Of a stretch of 64,000 nucleotides of DNA, positions 33,201 to 44,129 are shown piece by piece (position 1 is the stretch's first letter; each line of letters begins with the position of its first letter). This DNA is from Pelagophyceae sp. CCMP2097 (Eukaryota > Sar > Pelagophyceae). The stretch covers positions 747,723-811,722 of the forward strand of contig MU657166.1 in NCBI GenBank assembly GCA_026770575.1. The letters are read 5' to 3'. Below the pieces are notes generated by a model. It searched no databases, was not told the DNA's origin, and saw only the letters and a list, made by a program, of their open reading frames with translations. The position numbers were made by a program, and so were the translations under genes.

Positions 33201-34543
33201 CTGCGACGGCGAACTTTGCCACGGCAAAGCTCTTCAAAGAAACCGAGCCGCCCCTCGAGCTCAAGGCGCGCGCCATCTTCGACCGTTACGACGAGGACCG
33301 CGGCGGCACCATCGACGCCGCTGAGCTTTCGCAGGCGCGAAAGGGTTTCGGGGTGGTGCCCTTCTTGAGCTCGACGGGATGATGCGCGCCTGCCAGTGGG
33401 TTCCGGGATGGTCATCGGTCCGCGCCCGGGTCGCGACGCGCCGCCGCAGGCCTTGAGCGACATGGGCGCCGACGTGGGCGGCGGTGGCGTCGAGGCGCTC
33501 CTCGCGGAGCACGGGCGCCGCGGCGTTGATGGGATCGCGACGGCGGTCAACTTTGCTGAGTTTGTCCGGGTCAGCGTCGGCAACTCCAGACAAAAAGGTT
33601 TTCATGTCCGATTGTGTCCGAGGAGCGAGTGCCCATTGGACACAAAGATGCACACGGAGCGGTCTCCCTCGGACCGGCTCGATGGACGCCGGGGACACAT
33701 CGCGCGCGGGAAAGGTTCGCTACACGCCTCTAGGTCGAAATGCTCAAGGCTCTCCCGCCGACGCACACAGTGCCCTGCTTCACGGGCCGCCTGCGCGAGT
33801 ACCTCGACGCCGTCGCGGAGCAGCTCGCGGAGGTGACGCACGGCGACTTCCCGGCCAAGCCAGACGCCATCGTGTTGGATTTTTTCGTCGACCCCCTAGA
33901 GTCTCAGCTCCGCCGCGACCGCCACGGCAGCACGAATACGCGGTGTTACATCAACGCCGTCTCGCCGCTCTACCTCGATTCGCCAAAGTCGTTTTCGAAG
34001 CAGAGAGTGCCAAGCCTCGGCCTCTTTGACGCCTCCGAGCGCGACGCTTTAAGAGGTGCGCGGGGGATCCTCGCCCGGCAGGGGACGTCCGTTGCCGAAG
34101 AGCGGCCGGTCTTCGCCCGACTCGAGCACCTTTGCCCCCGTCTTCGAGCACCTTGGCCCGCAGGCGTCCGGCCTCGCAAGACGGCCGAGGAGCGTGCCCT
34201 GATGAAGAAGAAGAAGAAGCAGCTGCCTCCTCGAAGATCCCGCGCGTCCCGCGAGGACGTGGACAAGGCCGCGCCGGTGTCTCGAAAGTCGCGCGCCAGC
34301 ATGGACAAGAAACCTGCCGCGGCATCGCAAGAACCGGCCACGGAATCGCAAGAGGCCGAGTCCGACGACGCGGCCGACTACGGCTGGACCCCCGCGGACG
34401 CCCGCGGCGTTTCGTCTTTCAAGGTCAAGGCCGGCCGGCGCCGCGTCGTGGAGTTTCGCGTACGACGGCAACCGGCCACGGCGCGACAGCTCCAGGGGGC
34501 CATGGACCCCATCGAAGACGACGGCCACATCTTCCGACGATGA
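30244..34543 (+). CDS. Large IQ-motif, multi-EF-hand calcium-binding protein
   Basis: Exons reconstructed from frame continuity: exon 1 from MEPRRRKAAPV to about 30550 (donor GTGCGC, phase 2), exon 2 near 30599-30680, exon 3 from MLLDIPIAAKFV at 30789, and further exons to 34543. The IQ motif reads AATKVQAAARGLSARRK. EF-hand loops are DEDRTGTVEADE, DTDGKSS/VFATE (split by an intron), DADGGGAVSARE and DEDRGGTIDAAE. The intron inside the second loop (about 32623-32769) carries a 23-bp minisatellite. The intron 33335-33449 appears to start with GC, joining AAELSQ to ALSDMGADVGG. The last intron joins FAEFVR to VEMLKALPP. The C-terminal ~260 residues are Lys/Arg-rich and unrecognised. It likely acts as a calcium/calmodulin-linked scaffold, possibly flagellar. 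Confidence 0.75.
32631..32722 (+). repeat. Intronic minisatellite, 4 x 23 bp
   Basis: CGTGTCGCTTTGGAAACCCG plus AAC is repeated three times exactly. A fourth diverged copy follows. All lie within the intron that splits an EF-hand loop. Confidence 0.9.
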
Positions 34544-34575
34544 CGGTATTAAACAACAGAAAAAAGTTACGGGCC

Positions 34576-35517
34576 TCACTCGGCTTCGGCGTCTTCGACG
34601 AGGCTTTCGAACTCGAAGCGGGCGATGCCGACGTTCTTCTTATCAATGGCGACGATGGTGACCGAGACCTTGTCCCCCTCCTCCAGCTCAGCACCTTCGG
34701 GCATTTCGATCTGGCCGTCGAGGCCGCCGGCGTGGACCTCTGCCAGAGCGCCGTTGACGGCGACGATGACGCCGATGCGTTTGGATCCGATAGCCAGCGA
34801 CCCTCGCTTCAACTGCTTCTTCAGCCGCATCAACGCCCTTTCGCGCCGTAAGCTCTCTGGCGTCACGGGTGCGAGGGAGACGCTTAGCTTGCCCGAGTTG
34901 GGTTCGGCGAAGCGGACGTAGCATATGCAACTCGCGCCGACCTTCATTTGCGTGTCGGATAGAGTGGCGCGGACCATCCGACGGTTGCCGTTCTTCGCGA
35001 CGCGGAAGACGTTGCGCACGGCGACGGTGGCCTCGCCCTGGATCACCTTTTCCACCGTGCCTTCGACGGCCTCGCCGACGGCCACGTCGGCCAGTAGGCG
35101 CACGCCGCCAGGCATCGCGCCGCGCGGCGCCGCGCCCGGCGGCGGCGCAGAGTCGGGGAACGGCATGCGCGGTGACATGACGAGCTCCGTCGCGCCGTCG
35201 TCCTCGCGGATGACGACGTTGATGCGCGTGCCGTTGGGCGCGGCGGCGACGTGCGCCGTCTGCGGAGTCAGTCTTAGCCAGCCCGAGCGGCCGCTCATCT
35301 CGTGCACCACGGGGAAGAGCAGCGGTGTCCGAGACCGCCGCTGCTTCTTGGCCTGCTTCTTCGGGGCCCCGCCGGTGAGCTTCGCGACGCCGCGCTCGCC
35401 GATGGCCTTCAGCGACGAGCCACGGCCGCGAGGCCGCATAGAACTGTGCGCCCCGGGCGGGACCAGCGCCGAAACCAGGCCCAGGACCAGGCACAGCGCC
35501 AGAAACGCCTTGGCCAT
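34576..35517 (-). CDS. S1-domain RNA-binding protein with plastid-type leader
   Basis: This is a single exon of 313 residues. The N-terminus MAKAFLALCLVLGLVSALVP is a signal peptide followed by a Ser/Arg/Gly-rich segment, as in bipartite plastid leaders. Two OB-fold S1-like domains can be read: VAVGEAVEGTVEKVIQGEAT...GASCICYVRFAEPNSGKLSV (about residues 140-220) and GSKRIGVIVAVNGALAEVHA...GDKVSVTIVAIDKKNVGIA (about 235-305). S1 domains bind RNA; plastid S1 proteins usually serve translation or RNA stability. The 3' end lies 32 bp from the convergent EF-hand gene. The start is divergent from the BTB gene, 188 bp away. Confidence 0.8.
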   Translation of the reverse strand: MAKAFLALCLVLGLVSALVPPGAHSSMRPRGRGSSLKAIGERGVAKLTGGAPKKQAKKQRRSRTPLLFPVVHEMSGRSGWLRLTPQTAHVAAAPNGTRINVVIREDDGATELVMSPRMPFPDSAPPPGAAPRGAMPGGVRLLADVAVGEAVEGTVEKVIQGEATVAVRNVFRVAKNGNRRMVRATLSDTQMKVGASCICYVRFAEPNSGKLSVSLAPVTPESLRRERALMRLKKQLKRGSLAIGSKRIGVIVAVNGALAEVHAGGLDGQIEMPEGAELEEGDKVSVTIVAIDKKNVGIARFEFESLVEDAEAE

Positions 35518-35705
35518 GGAACCGCCCGCGAGCTGCCGACGGCTGTTGAAGGCAGCGGGCTATCGCCTTTTTGCAAGAACAAATTTTGTCCCACGCAAGG
35601 AAACTCTCAAGAGCCCCACCCCCGGGACCCCCCGGGGTATAAATTAAAACCCTCACACCTCCCCAGGGCAAGCCTGGACTGGGGCTGCAGAGGGGGTTTC
35701 CTGTG

Positions 35706-36664
35706 ATGGCGACGGACCGCATCCGCGTCGACGCTGGCGGGCGCTTCTTCGAGACGACGAGGTCGACGTTGTTGGCATCCGGTTCGACGTACTTTGCGGC
35801 GGTCCTGGGCACCACGGGCGCGCAGTGCGGCGGCGGGCCGAAGAAGCGCAAGCGCAACGCGCCCGACGACGCCGAGGCCGTGGCAGAGGTCTTCATCGAC
35901 CGCGACCCGGTACGTTTACGTCCGTCGGAGCGCCGATCCACGCCGAGTCGAGGCCCCACCTCGTGCATCATCACCGTATCCCACCTCGAGTCCGCGGCCC
36001 CACCTCGTGTATGATCACCGTATCGGATACGAATGATGGGTCTGTCCAGGACGCGTTTGGATAGGACCTCTTCGCGCATGTGCTGCAGTTTATGCGCACG
36101 GCCAAGCTCCCCGCGGCGCTGAAATGCGACGCCGCCAAGCTCGAGGACCTCGAGTTCGAGGCCGACTTCCTCGGCCTCGACGCGCTCAAGCACGACTGCG
36201 CCGCCGCGCTCGACGCCGTCCGAGCCGCCGTCCGAGCCGCGACCGCCGCCCTCGCGCCGCCGCCGCCCGCACAATGCGTGTGCATCACCATCTGGAGCGA
36301 GGAAAGCGTCGACGTCCGGATCCCACCGGGACAAGTCTTGTACCTCGTGTCGGCGACGCTCGCCGGTCGATGCAGCACGTTCCGCTACGATCCAAACGAC
36401 TCGGACCTGGCCAAGCTCCGCGAGGATGGCACGCCTCTGCCGAGCGCCGGCTGCGCCCTCAGGACGTTCGGGCAGGAGGCCTCGGGCGACTTTCAGCTCC
36501 ACGCGCGCCTGCCCAACGCTTTAGCGCGCGCGACGGGGCCCCGCTGGGTCTGCCTCGCGCATGTGGGACTAGACCGCCACCACCTCGACGCCGAGGCGGG
36601 CATGAACATCGACTTCCGGCACGACCTCCGCCTCTGCGTCGCGCCTGCCCAACGCCTCGGTGCG

Positions 36665-36731
<67 letters not shown>

Positions 36732-36991
36732 GAGTATTGCAGTTCAGGTCAAAGGGAGCCCCGGGCGCGAAGTGGGACCTCGTCGCGTGGATCGGCGCAC
36801 CGGGGGCCATCCCGGGGCTCGAGGGCGCCTCGAAGGCGCGCTCACCGAACCACGCAATCCAAAAGTCGGCGGCGGACGCCATCAGCGCGGACGTCGTCAC
36901 CGCGGCCGCCATCAGCGGGAACTTCATGAACATGGCCGCCGCAGTTGCACGGGTCGCCGCGGCGATGGCCATTATACAAAGCCGGCGCTGA
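35706..36991 (+). CDS. BTB/T1-domain protein (KCTD-like) with poly-Asp tract
   Basis: Exon 1 reads IRVDAGGRFFETTRSTLLAS and ends VAEVFIDRDP. The intron (GTACGT...GGATAG, about 35911-36064) is followed by DLFAHVLQFMRTAKLP. Together they form the potassium-channel-tetramerisation type BTB fold (V-x-V/A-G-G-x-x-F-x-T-x-x-x-T-L and FIDRDP...VLxFLR). The rest includes a beta-rich region (CVCITIWSEESVDVRIPPGQ), an Asp15-Gly-Asp5 tract and a hydrophobic Ala-rich end. KCTD proteins often serve as adaptors of CUL3 ubiquitin ligases; that role is inference. The intron holds two near-identical CCCACCTCGTG(C/T)AT-type segments. Confidence 0.75.
36668..36730 (+). repeat. (GAC)n coding microsatellite encoding Asp15-Gly-Asp5
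   Basis: Fifteen uninterrupted GAC units, one GGC, then five GAC units, all in frame within the BTB/T1 protein. Confidence 0.95.
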
Positions 36992-37133
36992 AGGCCTCGG
37001 GAGACTTCTTCGTAAGCAGCTCTGTTCGAAGCGCGTGGCGGGCCAGGGTACGGGGAACGACCTCACGCTGCGAGGCGCAGGAGCCGCCGCGAGGTACGCG
37101 GCGGGCGTACCATCAGATAAGGTGCAAAAAGAG

Positions 37134-38967
37134 TTACTCGGCGGGGGTCGTCGCCGCAGCGGTCGCGGCCGTCGCCGCGGCGTTTGCGCGCGACGGTGCT
37201 GCGGCGGTTTGCGCGGCGCCGGGTTTCGAGACGCGGCGGCCGCCGGGGGACAGCGACGCCTTGGCGGTGCGCTTGGTGTTGCTCTGCAGCGTCGCCGGCC
37301 TCCGCGGCTGGGCGGCGGCGTCGCCCGATGCGGCCTTGGCCAGTTGTGGCACGCCGACGGAGCTTCGGCGGCCGGGCGTCCGCGCGCCGCCGCGCGCGGC
37401 GCCGACGGGCGCCGCGTCGCTCATCATCTCCGCCGCCGCGTTGAGGAGGTCTGCGAGCTGCGGGTACTCGAAGCGTGACGCGAGGTCGCCCGCCGAAATC
37501 TTGCGGCGGTCGCGTGTCCTCGGGTCCGCGCCGTACTCCAGCAACAGCTCGGCGCAGCGCGCGTGGCCCGCCTTGGCAGCGACCATCAAGGGCAGCACGG
37601 CGTCGTTGGTCGCCGCGTTGGCCTCGGCGCCCGCCTCAAGAAGTGCGCGGACGGCGGTCGTCCTGCCGAACGCAGCCGCGTAGTGCAGCGCCGACGTGCC
37701 GTCGCGCGACTTTGCGTTTGCGTCGCCCGCGGAGATGAGGCGGGCGACGAGTCCCGTGGCCTCGCTCGTCGCGGACCCTCGAGAGGCGAGCATGAGGGCT
37801 GTTATTCCATCGTCGTCGCAGATATTCGGGTCCGCACCAGCCGCGAGGATTTGGAGAGGCACGTCGACGTCGGACCCGGCGTCGCAGCAGCAGAGGAGCG
37901 CCGACCGGTGCGGCGCCACGGTTCGCCGCGCGTTTGGGCTAGCGCCAGCTTTCAAAGCGTGTTCTACCTCGACCTTTTTATTCTTCATGCACGCCGCCAG
38001 CAGCTCGTTGTCCACGACGCGCTGCGTCGCCTCGTACGACGCCTTCATCGCAGTATCCCCGTCCTCGGCCGCGCCGCCGGCGACGACGCACGCCGCGCGC
38101 GCGAGCCGCGCACAGACGTCGTGTCTGCTCAACGCGCCCGAAACCTTGGGCAGGTCGAGGGTGGCGTCGCCGAATAGCGTCAGCGCCACCGACGTGCCCG
38201 TGCGCGTCGCGCGCTCGCTGTCCTTGAGGGCTCGGTGTTTGAGTTTGAGAGCTCGGAAGACGACATTCTCAGGCGTCGCCTTTGAAGCATCTTTGCCCAC
38301 TATCTCGATGAATTCCAGAAACGTCGTCGAGCTCCGGTGCGTCAGGCCCGCCTCGATGACGGCGACTTGCGCGGCGAGGTCCTCGTCGCCGCCTCCGCAG
38401 GCCGCCAGCGCGGCAGCCAGCTCGCCGATTTCGATGAGGCCCGAACCGTCTGCGTCAAACTCGTCGAAGATCCTGCGGTGCTCCGGCAGCGCCTTGTCGT
38501 CGCCGGCGGCGTCGGCGATCCAGGCGTCGCCGGGCCTCTGCCGCAGCCGCGCCACGAGGAGCCACATGGTGCGAAACTCGCCAAACTTCAAAGCCGTGCG
38601 CTTCTCAAACGCGGCCACCTGGGCCACCGTCCACGCCGGCAGCTCCTTGATCAGCTTTGGCGCCGCCGCGATGCCGAGGACGGCGAAGACGGACCCCAGC
38701 TGTACACTCTTCATCAAGCGAGTCGGCGCCGGCGTAGCGCCGGGCGGCTCTGCAAACATGTGGAAGATGGCCCACAAGCCCAGGTCCGCCTCGTCGTCCA
38801 CCGCCGCCTCCTACGACGCACAAAGGTCGACCGCGCCTGTCCAAAGGCCCCGCGGCTGACGCTCAGAGGGGGCTCACGTGCGTCCGCACGGCGGGGAGCC
38901 GCAGGCCCTGGGCCTTGTAGGCCTCGAACGCCTCGGCGAGCTCGGGGCCCGTCATGGACTCTGGCAT
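37134..38967 (-). CDS. EF-hand and ankyrin-repeat protein
   Basis: A short exon 1 (38967-38878) gives MPESMTGPELAEAFEAYK to VRTH. The intron 38811-38877 (GTGAGC...GTCGTAG) joins EAAVDDEADLGLW. The main exon encodes a helical N-terminal region, one canonical EF-hand loop DADGSGLIEIGE, a helical linker, then about five ankyrin repeats (e.g. DDDGITALMLASRG, SRDGTSALHYAAAFGRTTAV, NDAVLPLMVAAKAGHARCAE). The C-terminus is a basic, Ala/Arg/Ser-rich tail. The ankyrin stack is a protein-binding platform, and the EF-hand suggests calcium dependence. An alternative start is 38955. Confidence 0.8.
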
Positions 38968-39710
38968 CTCAAGCGCGCTCGCGGCCACTCGCGGGGGATC
39001 AAAGGGCTAACTTGCAGTCCCAGACCCGATGCGAGGCTGCAGGGGCGCGGTATGCGGCGCCGCTGCAGACGCAGGCACGCTGTGCAATAGCGCGAGGCAA
39101 CCGGGCAAGCGCGGAAGAGGCCAACCCTTCCAACGCGAGAATAGCGTTTCACTTTTAGAGGACTCTCTCTGCATTTGCACCACTGAACAGGAACTCTCTC
39201 TCTCTACTAGCTATACAATTGTAGGAAAAATCCCAAGCTGCTTTCAGTTTAAGAGGGACCTGCTGAACGCGCGAACGTAGGTGCATGGAAGCACAATGTC
39301 CGCCCCCTCTTTGGACGTCAAGATCGGTACGAGGGGCTCAACAACGCGGTTTCCGAAGTCGACCAAAAATTTAATGGAGACTTTGCATTTGTAAAAAACA
39401 GTTTAAATTTTAATTTCCCGATAATACACCACGTTTCGGCGAGTATCTACCGCGGGTGACCAAGCGCCCCGGGGGGAAATTTCAACGCGATGCGCGCGTA
39501 GTGGACCCGGGGGGAAGGCTTAGGCGACGTGTCGAGCAGGGTGGACGAGCAGAGTCAGACAAGGAGCCACAGAGATCGAACGGTTTCCAAGGGCAAAGGA
39601 CGCCGCGCTCCGAGTAAGCGCACCTGGGGAATAGATCTACGTAGCGCTCGGGGCTCGAAGGCGCGCCGCCGCCGGCTGCGAGGGCCCGCCGCGGTCGTTT
39701 CTTCGCGGGC
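38968..39710. other. Intergenic region with AT-rich patch
   Basis: No gene is recognised. The palindrome TACAATTGTA lies at 39214-39223. An AT-rich block at 39360-39430 ends with TAATTTCCCGATAAT, similar to sequence in the AT-rich island near 42855. Confidence 0.5.
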
Positions 39711-42314
39711 ATGACCTTCGAGCAGAAACTCATTGCGCGGCGGCGGGGCCAGCAGGGGCCACAGGCGCCGCCCGCGGCTGCGCGGCCTTCGACGCTCCAG
39801 CTCCAACTCGCCGACGCGCTGGCGCGGGACCTCCAGCTCCAGCGATCCATGCTCCGTGAAACCGCAGCACTCGGTGAGGCTTGTGGATCGAGCGTTTCAC
39901 GGAGCCGCGCGGCGGTCACCGCCCCGCCAGGCGACACCGACCATGCCCTCGGCCGCGAGGGGCAACGACCGTGCGTCTCTCGAGGGCCGGAAGCTCGGAC
40001 GGCGTCGACGAGGCCCGCAGGCCCGCGCGCGAGGCGCACGAGGCGGCGGCCGGCGAGCGGGCCGAGGCGCGCGCGCTGCGCGCGACGGCGTCGAGCCAAC
40101 GACGGACCGGCCCGCCGCGACGCCGCGTGCGTAGGCGTCAGATCGAGGCGACGCAGAGCGCGGCGGTGCGCGCGGCGCGGACGTCGCAGATCCGCCGCGG
40201 CGCGGCCCCGTTCCCCGCGGCGCCGCAGGTCCCCGCAGCGCCGCAGGTCGCCGCGGCGCCGCAGGCTGCGGCGGCCGCCGTAGCAGCACCTTTCTCGCGC
40301 CAGCAGGGGGCCGCCGCTTTGGATATCGTGCTCCCGCCGCCGCGGCCACGCGCACAAGACCCACCGCGGCCGCGCGCGCAAGACCCGCCTCCGCGGCCAC
40401 GCGCGCAAGATCCGCCGCGGCCACGCGTGCAGGACCCGCCGCAGGACTCGCCGCCGCAGGACGCGCCGCCTCGGCCGGTCGCTTCGCCGCGCTTCTTCGA
40501 AGCGGCGCCGGTCGCATCGGACGCCGCGGACGTATGGCTCGACGCCCAAGTCGCAAAGATCAAAGGCGTCTGCGCGTCGCCCGCGTACCTCGGCGGACTC
40601 TTTCCAGGCGGGCAAGGCTTCCAAGGCGGGCAAGGGCGCGATGACGCCATCGACCTGACTGTGCGCCTCTGCGGAGCGGCGGCGCTGCGTTTCGGCGACG
40701 TCGAGCGCGTTTCGGCCGAGCTGGCCTACGGCGTGTACCGGCACGGCGCCGTGCCCTGGCTCTCGCTCGAGTCCGTCTGCGATCGCAGGGCGAAGCGTCT
40801 ATCGACGCTGCACCCGTGCTATAGAGAGACGCTCATCGGCTCGGCGTGCCTCGAGGTGGACGTGGCTCTCAAGGCCGTCGCCGGCACCGCCCTCGGCGGC
40901 GTCTTCTGCGACCAGATGGAACGAGACGCCTTCCTCGCCCAAGTCTGCGCCACCCGAGACTGGGGGCCCAACGGCCAGCGCCAGCTGCCGCCGGACCTGA
41001 GCGACGTCGATGCCGTGCGCTCCCGCTTCCCGAGCTTCCAGACGTCGGAGCAGCTCTTCGAGTCGGAAGTCGTTTCCGAATGGAAAGGCAAGTGGGAGAC
41101 GGCTTGGGACGGCGGCAACTCCGGAGCCGACATCAAGGCGACGCTCGACCGAGTCTCCGTCTACGACGAGTCGCCGGCGTCCCCGGGCGACGGCGACACG
41201 CCCGTGCGCCGCATCGTCGTCGACGCGGTGACATCGTGGCGCGTCGAGATGCACGCAGACGGCGGTTCTGATGAAGCCAAGGCGGTGGCGGCCGAGGGCT
41301 GCCGCCTCGCCGAGGCGCTGCTGCCGCGCGTGCCCGTGCCGGCGGCGTATCCTGGCGACTGGGCGCCGCCACAAGGCGCCGACCGCTTGGGCTACCTCCT
41401 CGCGCTCCTGCGCGCCGCCGCCGCGCTCTGCTCCGCGCTGGCCGCGGCGCAGGCCGACGTGCCGCACCTCGAGCCCGTCGACGCGTTCCTCACCCGCGAG
41501 CGCCGCCGCGGGGCCGACGGGGCCTGGGCCCCGACGCGCACGCCAAGGTGGTCAGTCGCCTTTTTCGTCGGCCCTCTTCGACGGCGAAGACGCCCCCTTT
41601 AGGCTGCCCTTCGAGCCGGCGGTGGACCGCGAGTCCGGCGCCGCCTTCCTCGGCGGCGGCGTCGCGCTGGGCGCCGTCAGCGCTGGCGCGCTGCGGCGCG
41701 TGCGCGGCGCCGCGCCGCCGTCCGTGGATACGTCGTATACGCTCCGCCTCCGCCGCAAGCGCCCGTCGGAGCCCTTTGACCCGGGGGTCGCTTTGAAAGC
41801 GGCGCTCTTTCTGCACGAGGTGACTGCGCTCGGCCTCGGTGGTAATTACGCGGCGGTGCACCCCGCGGCCGCGGGCTGGCCCGAAAGTGGCGCCTCGGAC
41901 CGCGGAAACGCGCCGTCGGCGGCGGCGCTCGCGGCGCTCCTCGAGGAGGTCTTCCCCGACGGTTTCTGCCGCCGCCTCGCCATGGACCGCGCGCGAGTGG
42001 CGCGCGACAAGCTCCACCGGCCTGACGCGGCCGCGCTCGTCGGCGGCGACACCGGAGAGCAGCCGTTCAAGGAGCGCGTCGTGCTGCTCAACGGCGACGT
42101 CTACGACGGCCACTGGCGATTCGGTGCGTCGCAGAGCCATTGCCAAGCGTTGCCGACGGATTCCGTAGGCCTGAAGCACGGCCCGGGCGTGTACTCTTTT
42201 GCGGCCACGGGTTCAAAGTACGAGGGCAAGTGGTCCGACGGCAAGATGGCAGGCATCGGTTGGTTCACCGACGCGGCCGGGAAGCGGCACCTCGTTGACC
42301 TCCGCAAGAAATAA
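39711..42314 (+). CDS. Large protein with Pro/Arg repeats and C-terminal MORN repeats
   Basis: Exon 1 starts MTFEQKLIARRRGQQG. The first intron is not resolved (donor near 39874, GTGAGG). The main exon has a proline-rich repeat region of type PRPRAQDPPRPRAQDPP (about 40330-40450) and a long globular region with no family I recognise (e.g. AIDLTVRLCGAAALRFGDVE). A clear intron 41548-41599 (GTGGTC...CTTTAG, phase 2) joins PTRTPR to LPFEPAVDRESGAAF. The C-terminus has MORN-type units: LNGDVYDGHWRFG, and GPGVYSFAATGSKYEGKWSD with GKMAGIGWFTDAAGK. MORN repeats bind membranes or scaffold partners. Function otherwise unknown. Confidence 0.65.
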
Positions 42315-43033
42315 TTTAACTGTGTATCAACGACGGTATCACGTGGGTGGAGACGCGGCCCACGAGCCGGCCTTCTGGGGCGTCCCCGTACGAAGCGCCG
42401 ACCGGGTCCCCTGCCGGCGTCGTCGTCCCCACGGTGCTCCATCGAATATTGATCGTCCGGTAACATTGTAGTAAATTACTTGACCGGTAATTTACCGGGA
42501 ATAATCCGGGAATGTTACCACGGCCCCAAAGTAACTTGCCCTCCGTGCCACAACGCAACTTACTTCCGGCCGGCAGGCGGGCGACTCAGCTCACCCGAAA
42601 GAAGAGTCCTGCTGTATCTCGCAAGACAATTAAGAAAATTTACTCGACGACGATGCAATCGTCGGTCTGCGCGAGCGTGCGCGCGATGACGTCCTCCAGA
42701 TCGTCGTCAATGTGCTCCTCGCGATCGATCGTCCCTTTCAAGTTTGAATTTGAGAGCTTAGCACGGCTTTAATCAAATACCTAAGGATTTAATCAAATGC
42801 ATCGCTAAGCTTTATTAGGGGTATTGTGGCAACTTACTAGAATATTGCGGGATAATTCCCGATAATCGGCAACTTACCCGTTTTTATTGGTAAAATACTG
42901 GCAAGTAAAATACTTTCAAAGATTCTTGCCCGTAATATTCTATCACTACCATCGAACATTGCCCCCTCTTTTTCAGCGATCCCGAATCGCTCATCTGTGT
43001 CCCTCGGCCGCCGTTCAGAGCCCGTTCAGAGCC
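42315..43033. other. AT-rich intergenic island with inverted repeats
   Basis: This is the least GC-rich stretch of the window. It holds CCGGTAATTTACCGG (42484-42498, perfect arms around one base), other TTACC/GGTAA and GGGATAATTCCC motifs, and no open frame I would call. It may be the remains of a short non-autonomous element. Confidence 0.5.
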
Positions 43034-43492
43034 ATGGAGGTGGACGCGAAAGACGCGGACGAGTTCACGACGGGCCCGCTGTCGCTGTTGCTGCACTCGG
43101 TGAAGACGAACTCGCAGGTCCTTATCAACGTGCGCAACAACCACAAGCTCCTGGCGCGCGTGAAAGCCTTTGACCGCCATTGCAACATGGTCCTCGAGAA
43201 CGTCAAGGAGGTCTGGACCGAGACGCCCAAGACGGGAAAGGGCAAGAAGAAGGCCCAGCCCGTGAACAAGGCGCGCCCCCGCGCCACAAAGGCGGCGCGA
43301 TTTGAACGGGCCGCGCGGGGGCGCAGGCGACCCACAGAGACAGACGCAAGAGAGGGTTCCGGCGCCACCGAGGCCTCAGAGGCGCGCCCGCTGCGTGCCT
43401 TCGTTATAACGCCGTTTTAGGAACGATACATCTCGAAGCTGTTCCTACGCGGCGACTCAGTCATCCTCGTCCTCCGAAACCCAAACCTCTAA
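43034..43492 (+). CDS. SNRPD2: Small nuclear ribonucleoprotein SmD2
   Basis: This core Sm protein belongs to spliceosomal snRNPs. The match is near-complete: [65 protein letters not shown], then [20 protein letters not shown]. The conserved ...PVNK-[DE]RYISK junction fixes the splice site. Exon 1 ends at AAG 43270 and exon 2 starts at 43421 after GTTTTAG. The 150-nt intron therefore begins GCGCGC, a GC-AG intron. The only GT alternative would delete the invariant VNK. The protein is about 100 residues, normal for the family. Confidence 0.96.
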
Positions 43493-44129
43493 GCGCGCGC
43501 GGCCGAAAGCCGGCGGTTTTCGTAAGGGTGCGAGCCGACAGCGGGCGCGGTGTCGACCAGCCCCAAATAAAAATGTTTCTTGTGTATTGCAGACCCCGCA
43601 AGCCGACCGAGGGTTGCCGCCCACGACCACACCGCCATCGTCCTCCACCGTGGCCCGCCAGTCGCAGGCCACCGCGGGCCGATGTACTTCCCTAAGGTGG
43701 CGGGGCGGACAACTACACGGCGGTGCGCTTTCGCTCGACTCGGGGATGCGCCGCGCAAGTATCACGTCGGCCCCCGCGGAGGGATGCACCCCGCCTTGCT
43801 TTTTTTCGTGAGGGCGCAGAGTCGAGTCGTGGAGTTCGCTCCACGACGGTGCGCGTGCACGTCAGAATGGTCTTTAGGCTGCAGGTTGCTCCAATTTCGA
43901 GCCCAAACCTTGGAAAGGGGGCTGCGAGATTCAAACGTGTTTTTGCTGGACAGTAGTAGGCGGCGGGCAAGCGCAGCATATGTAGCGCTTGCATGGTACT
44001 CAGCTCTTCACCGGGACGTTGCCACTTCCTTGCTCGATGAAACACGGCAGCGTCCCTGAGGCGGGCCGTTGAGAAAAGAGGCCGTTTCGTTGTTGTAATC
44101 TCGTCGGCGTTGAGACGTTTTGCGACATC
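43493..44129. other. Intergenic region, no recognised gene
   Basis: Open frames exist on both strands but none shows a known family, a convincing start context or consistent splice sites. Confidence 0.4.

Noticed and set aside
34688..36502. A 604-residue minus-strand frame spanning the S1 gene upstream region and the BTB gene
   Set aside because: It runs antisense through the BTB gene and out of frame through the S1 gene. Both have clear protein families in other frames.
39482..40744. A 420-residue minus-strand frame over the Pro/Arg repeats
   Set aside because: The plus strand encodes a continuous protein with MORN repeats downstream. The minus frame is antisense of a GC-rich repeat.
43580..44059. 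A 159-residue plus-strand frame after SmD2
   Set aside because: No family similarity; competing frames on the other strand; composition is uninformative.
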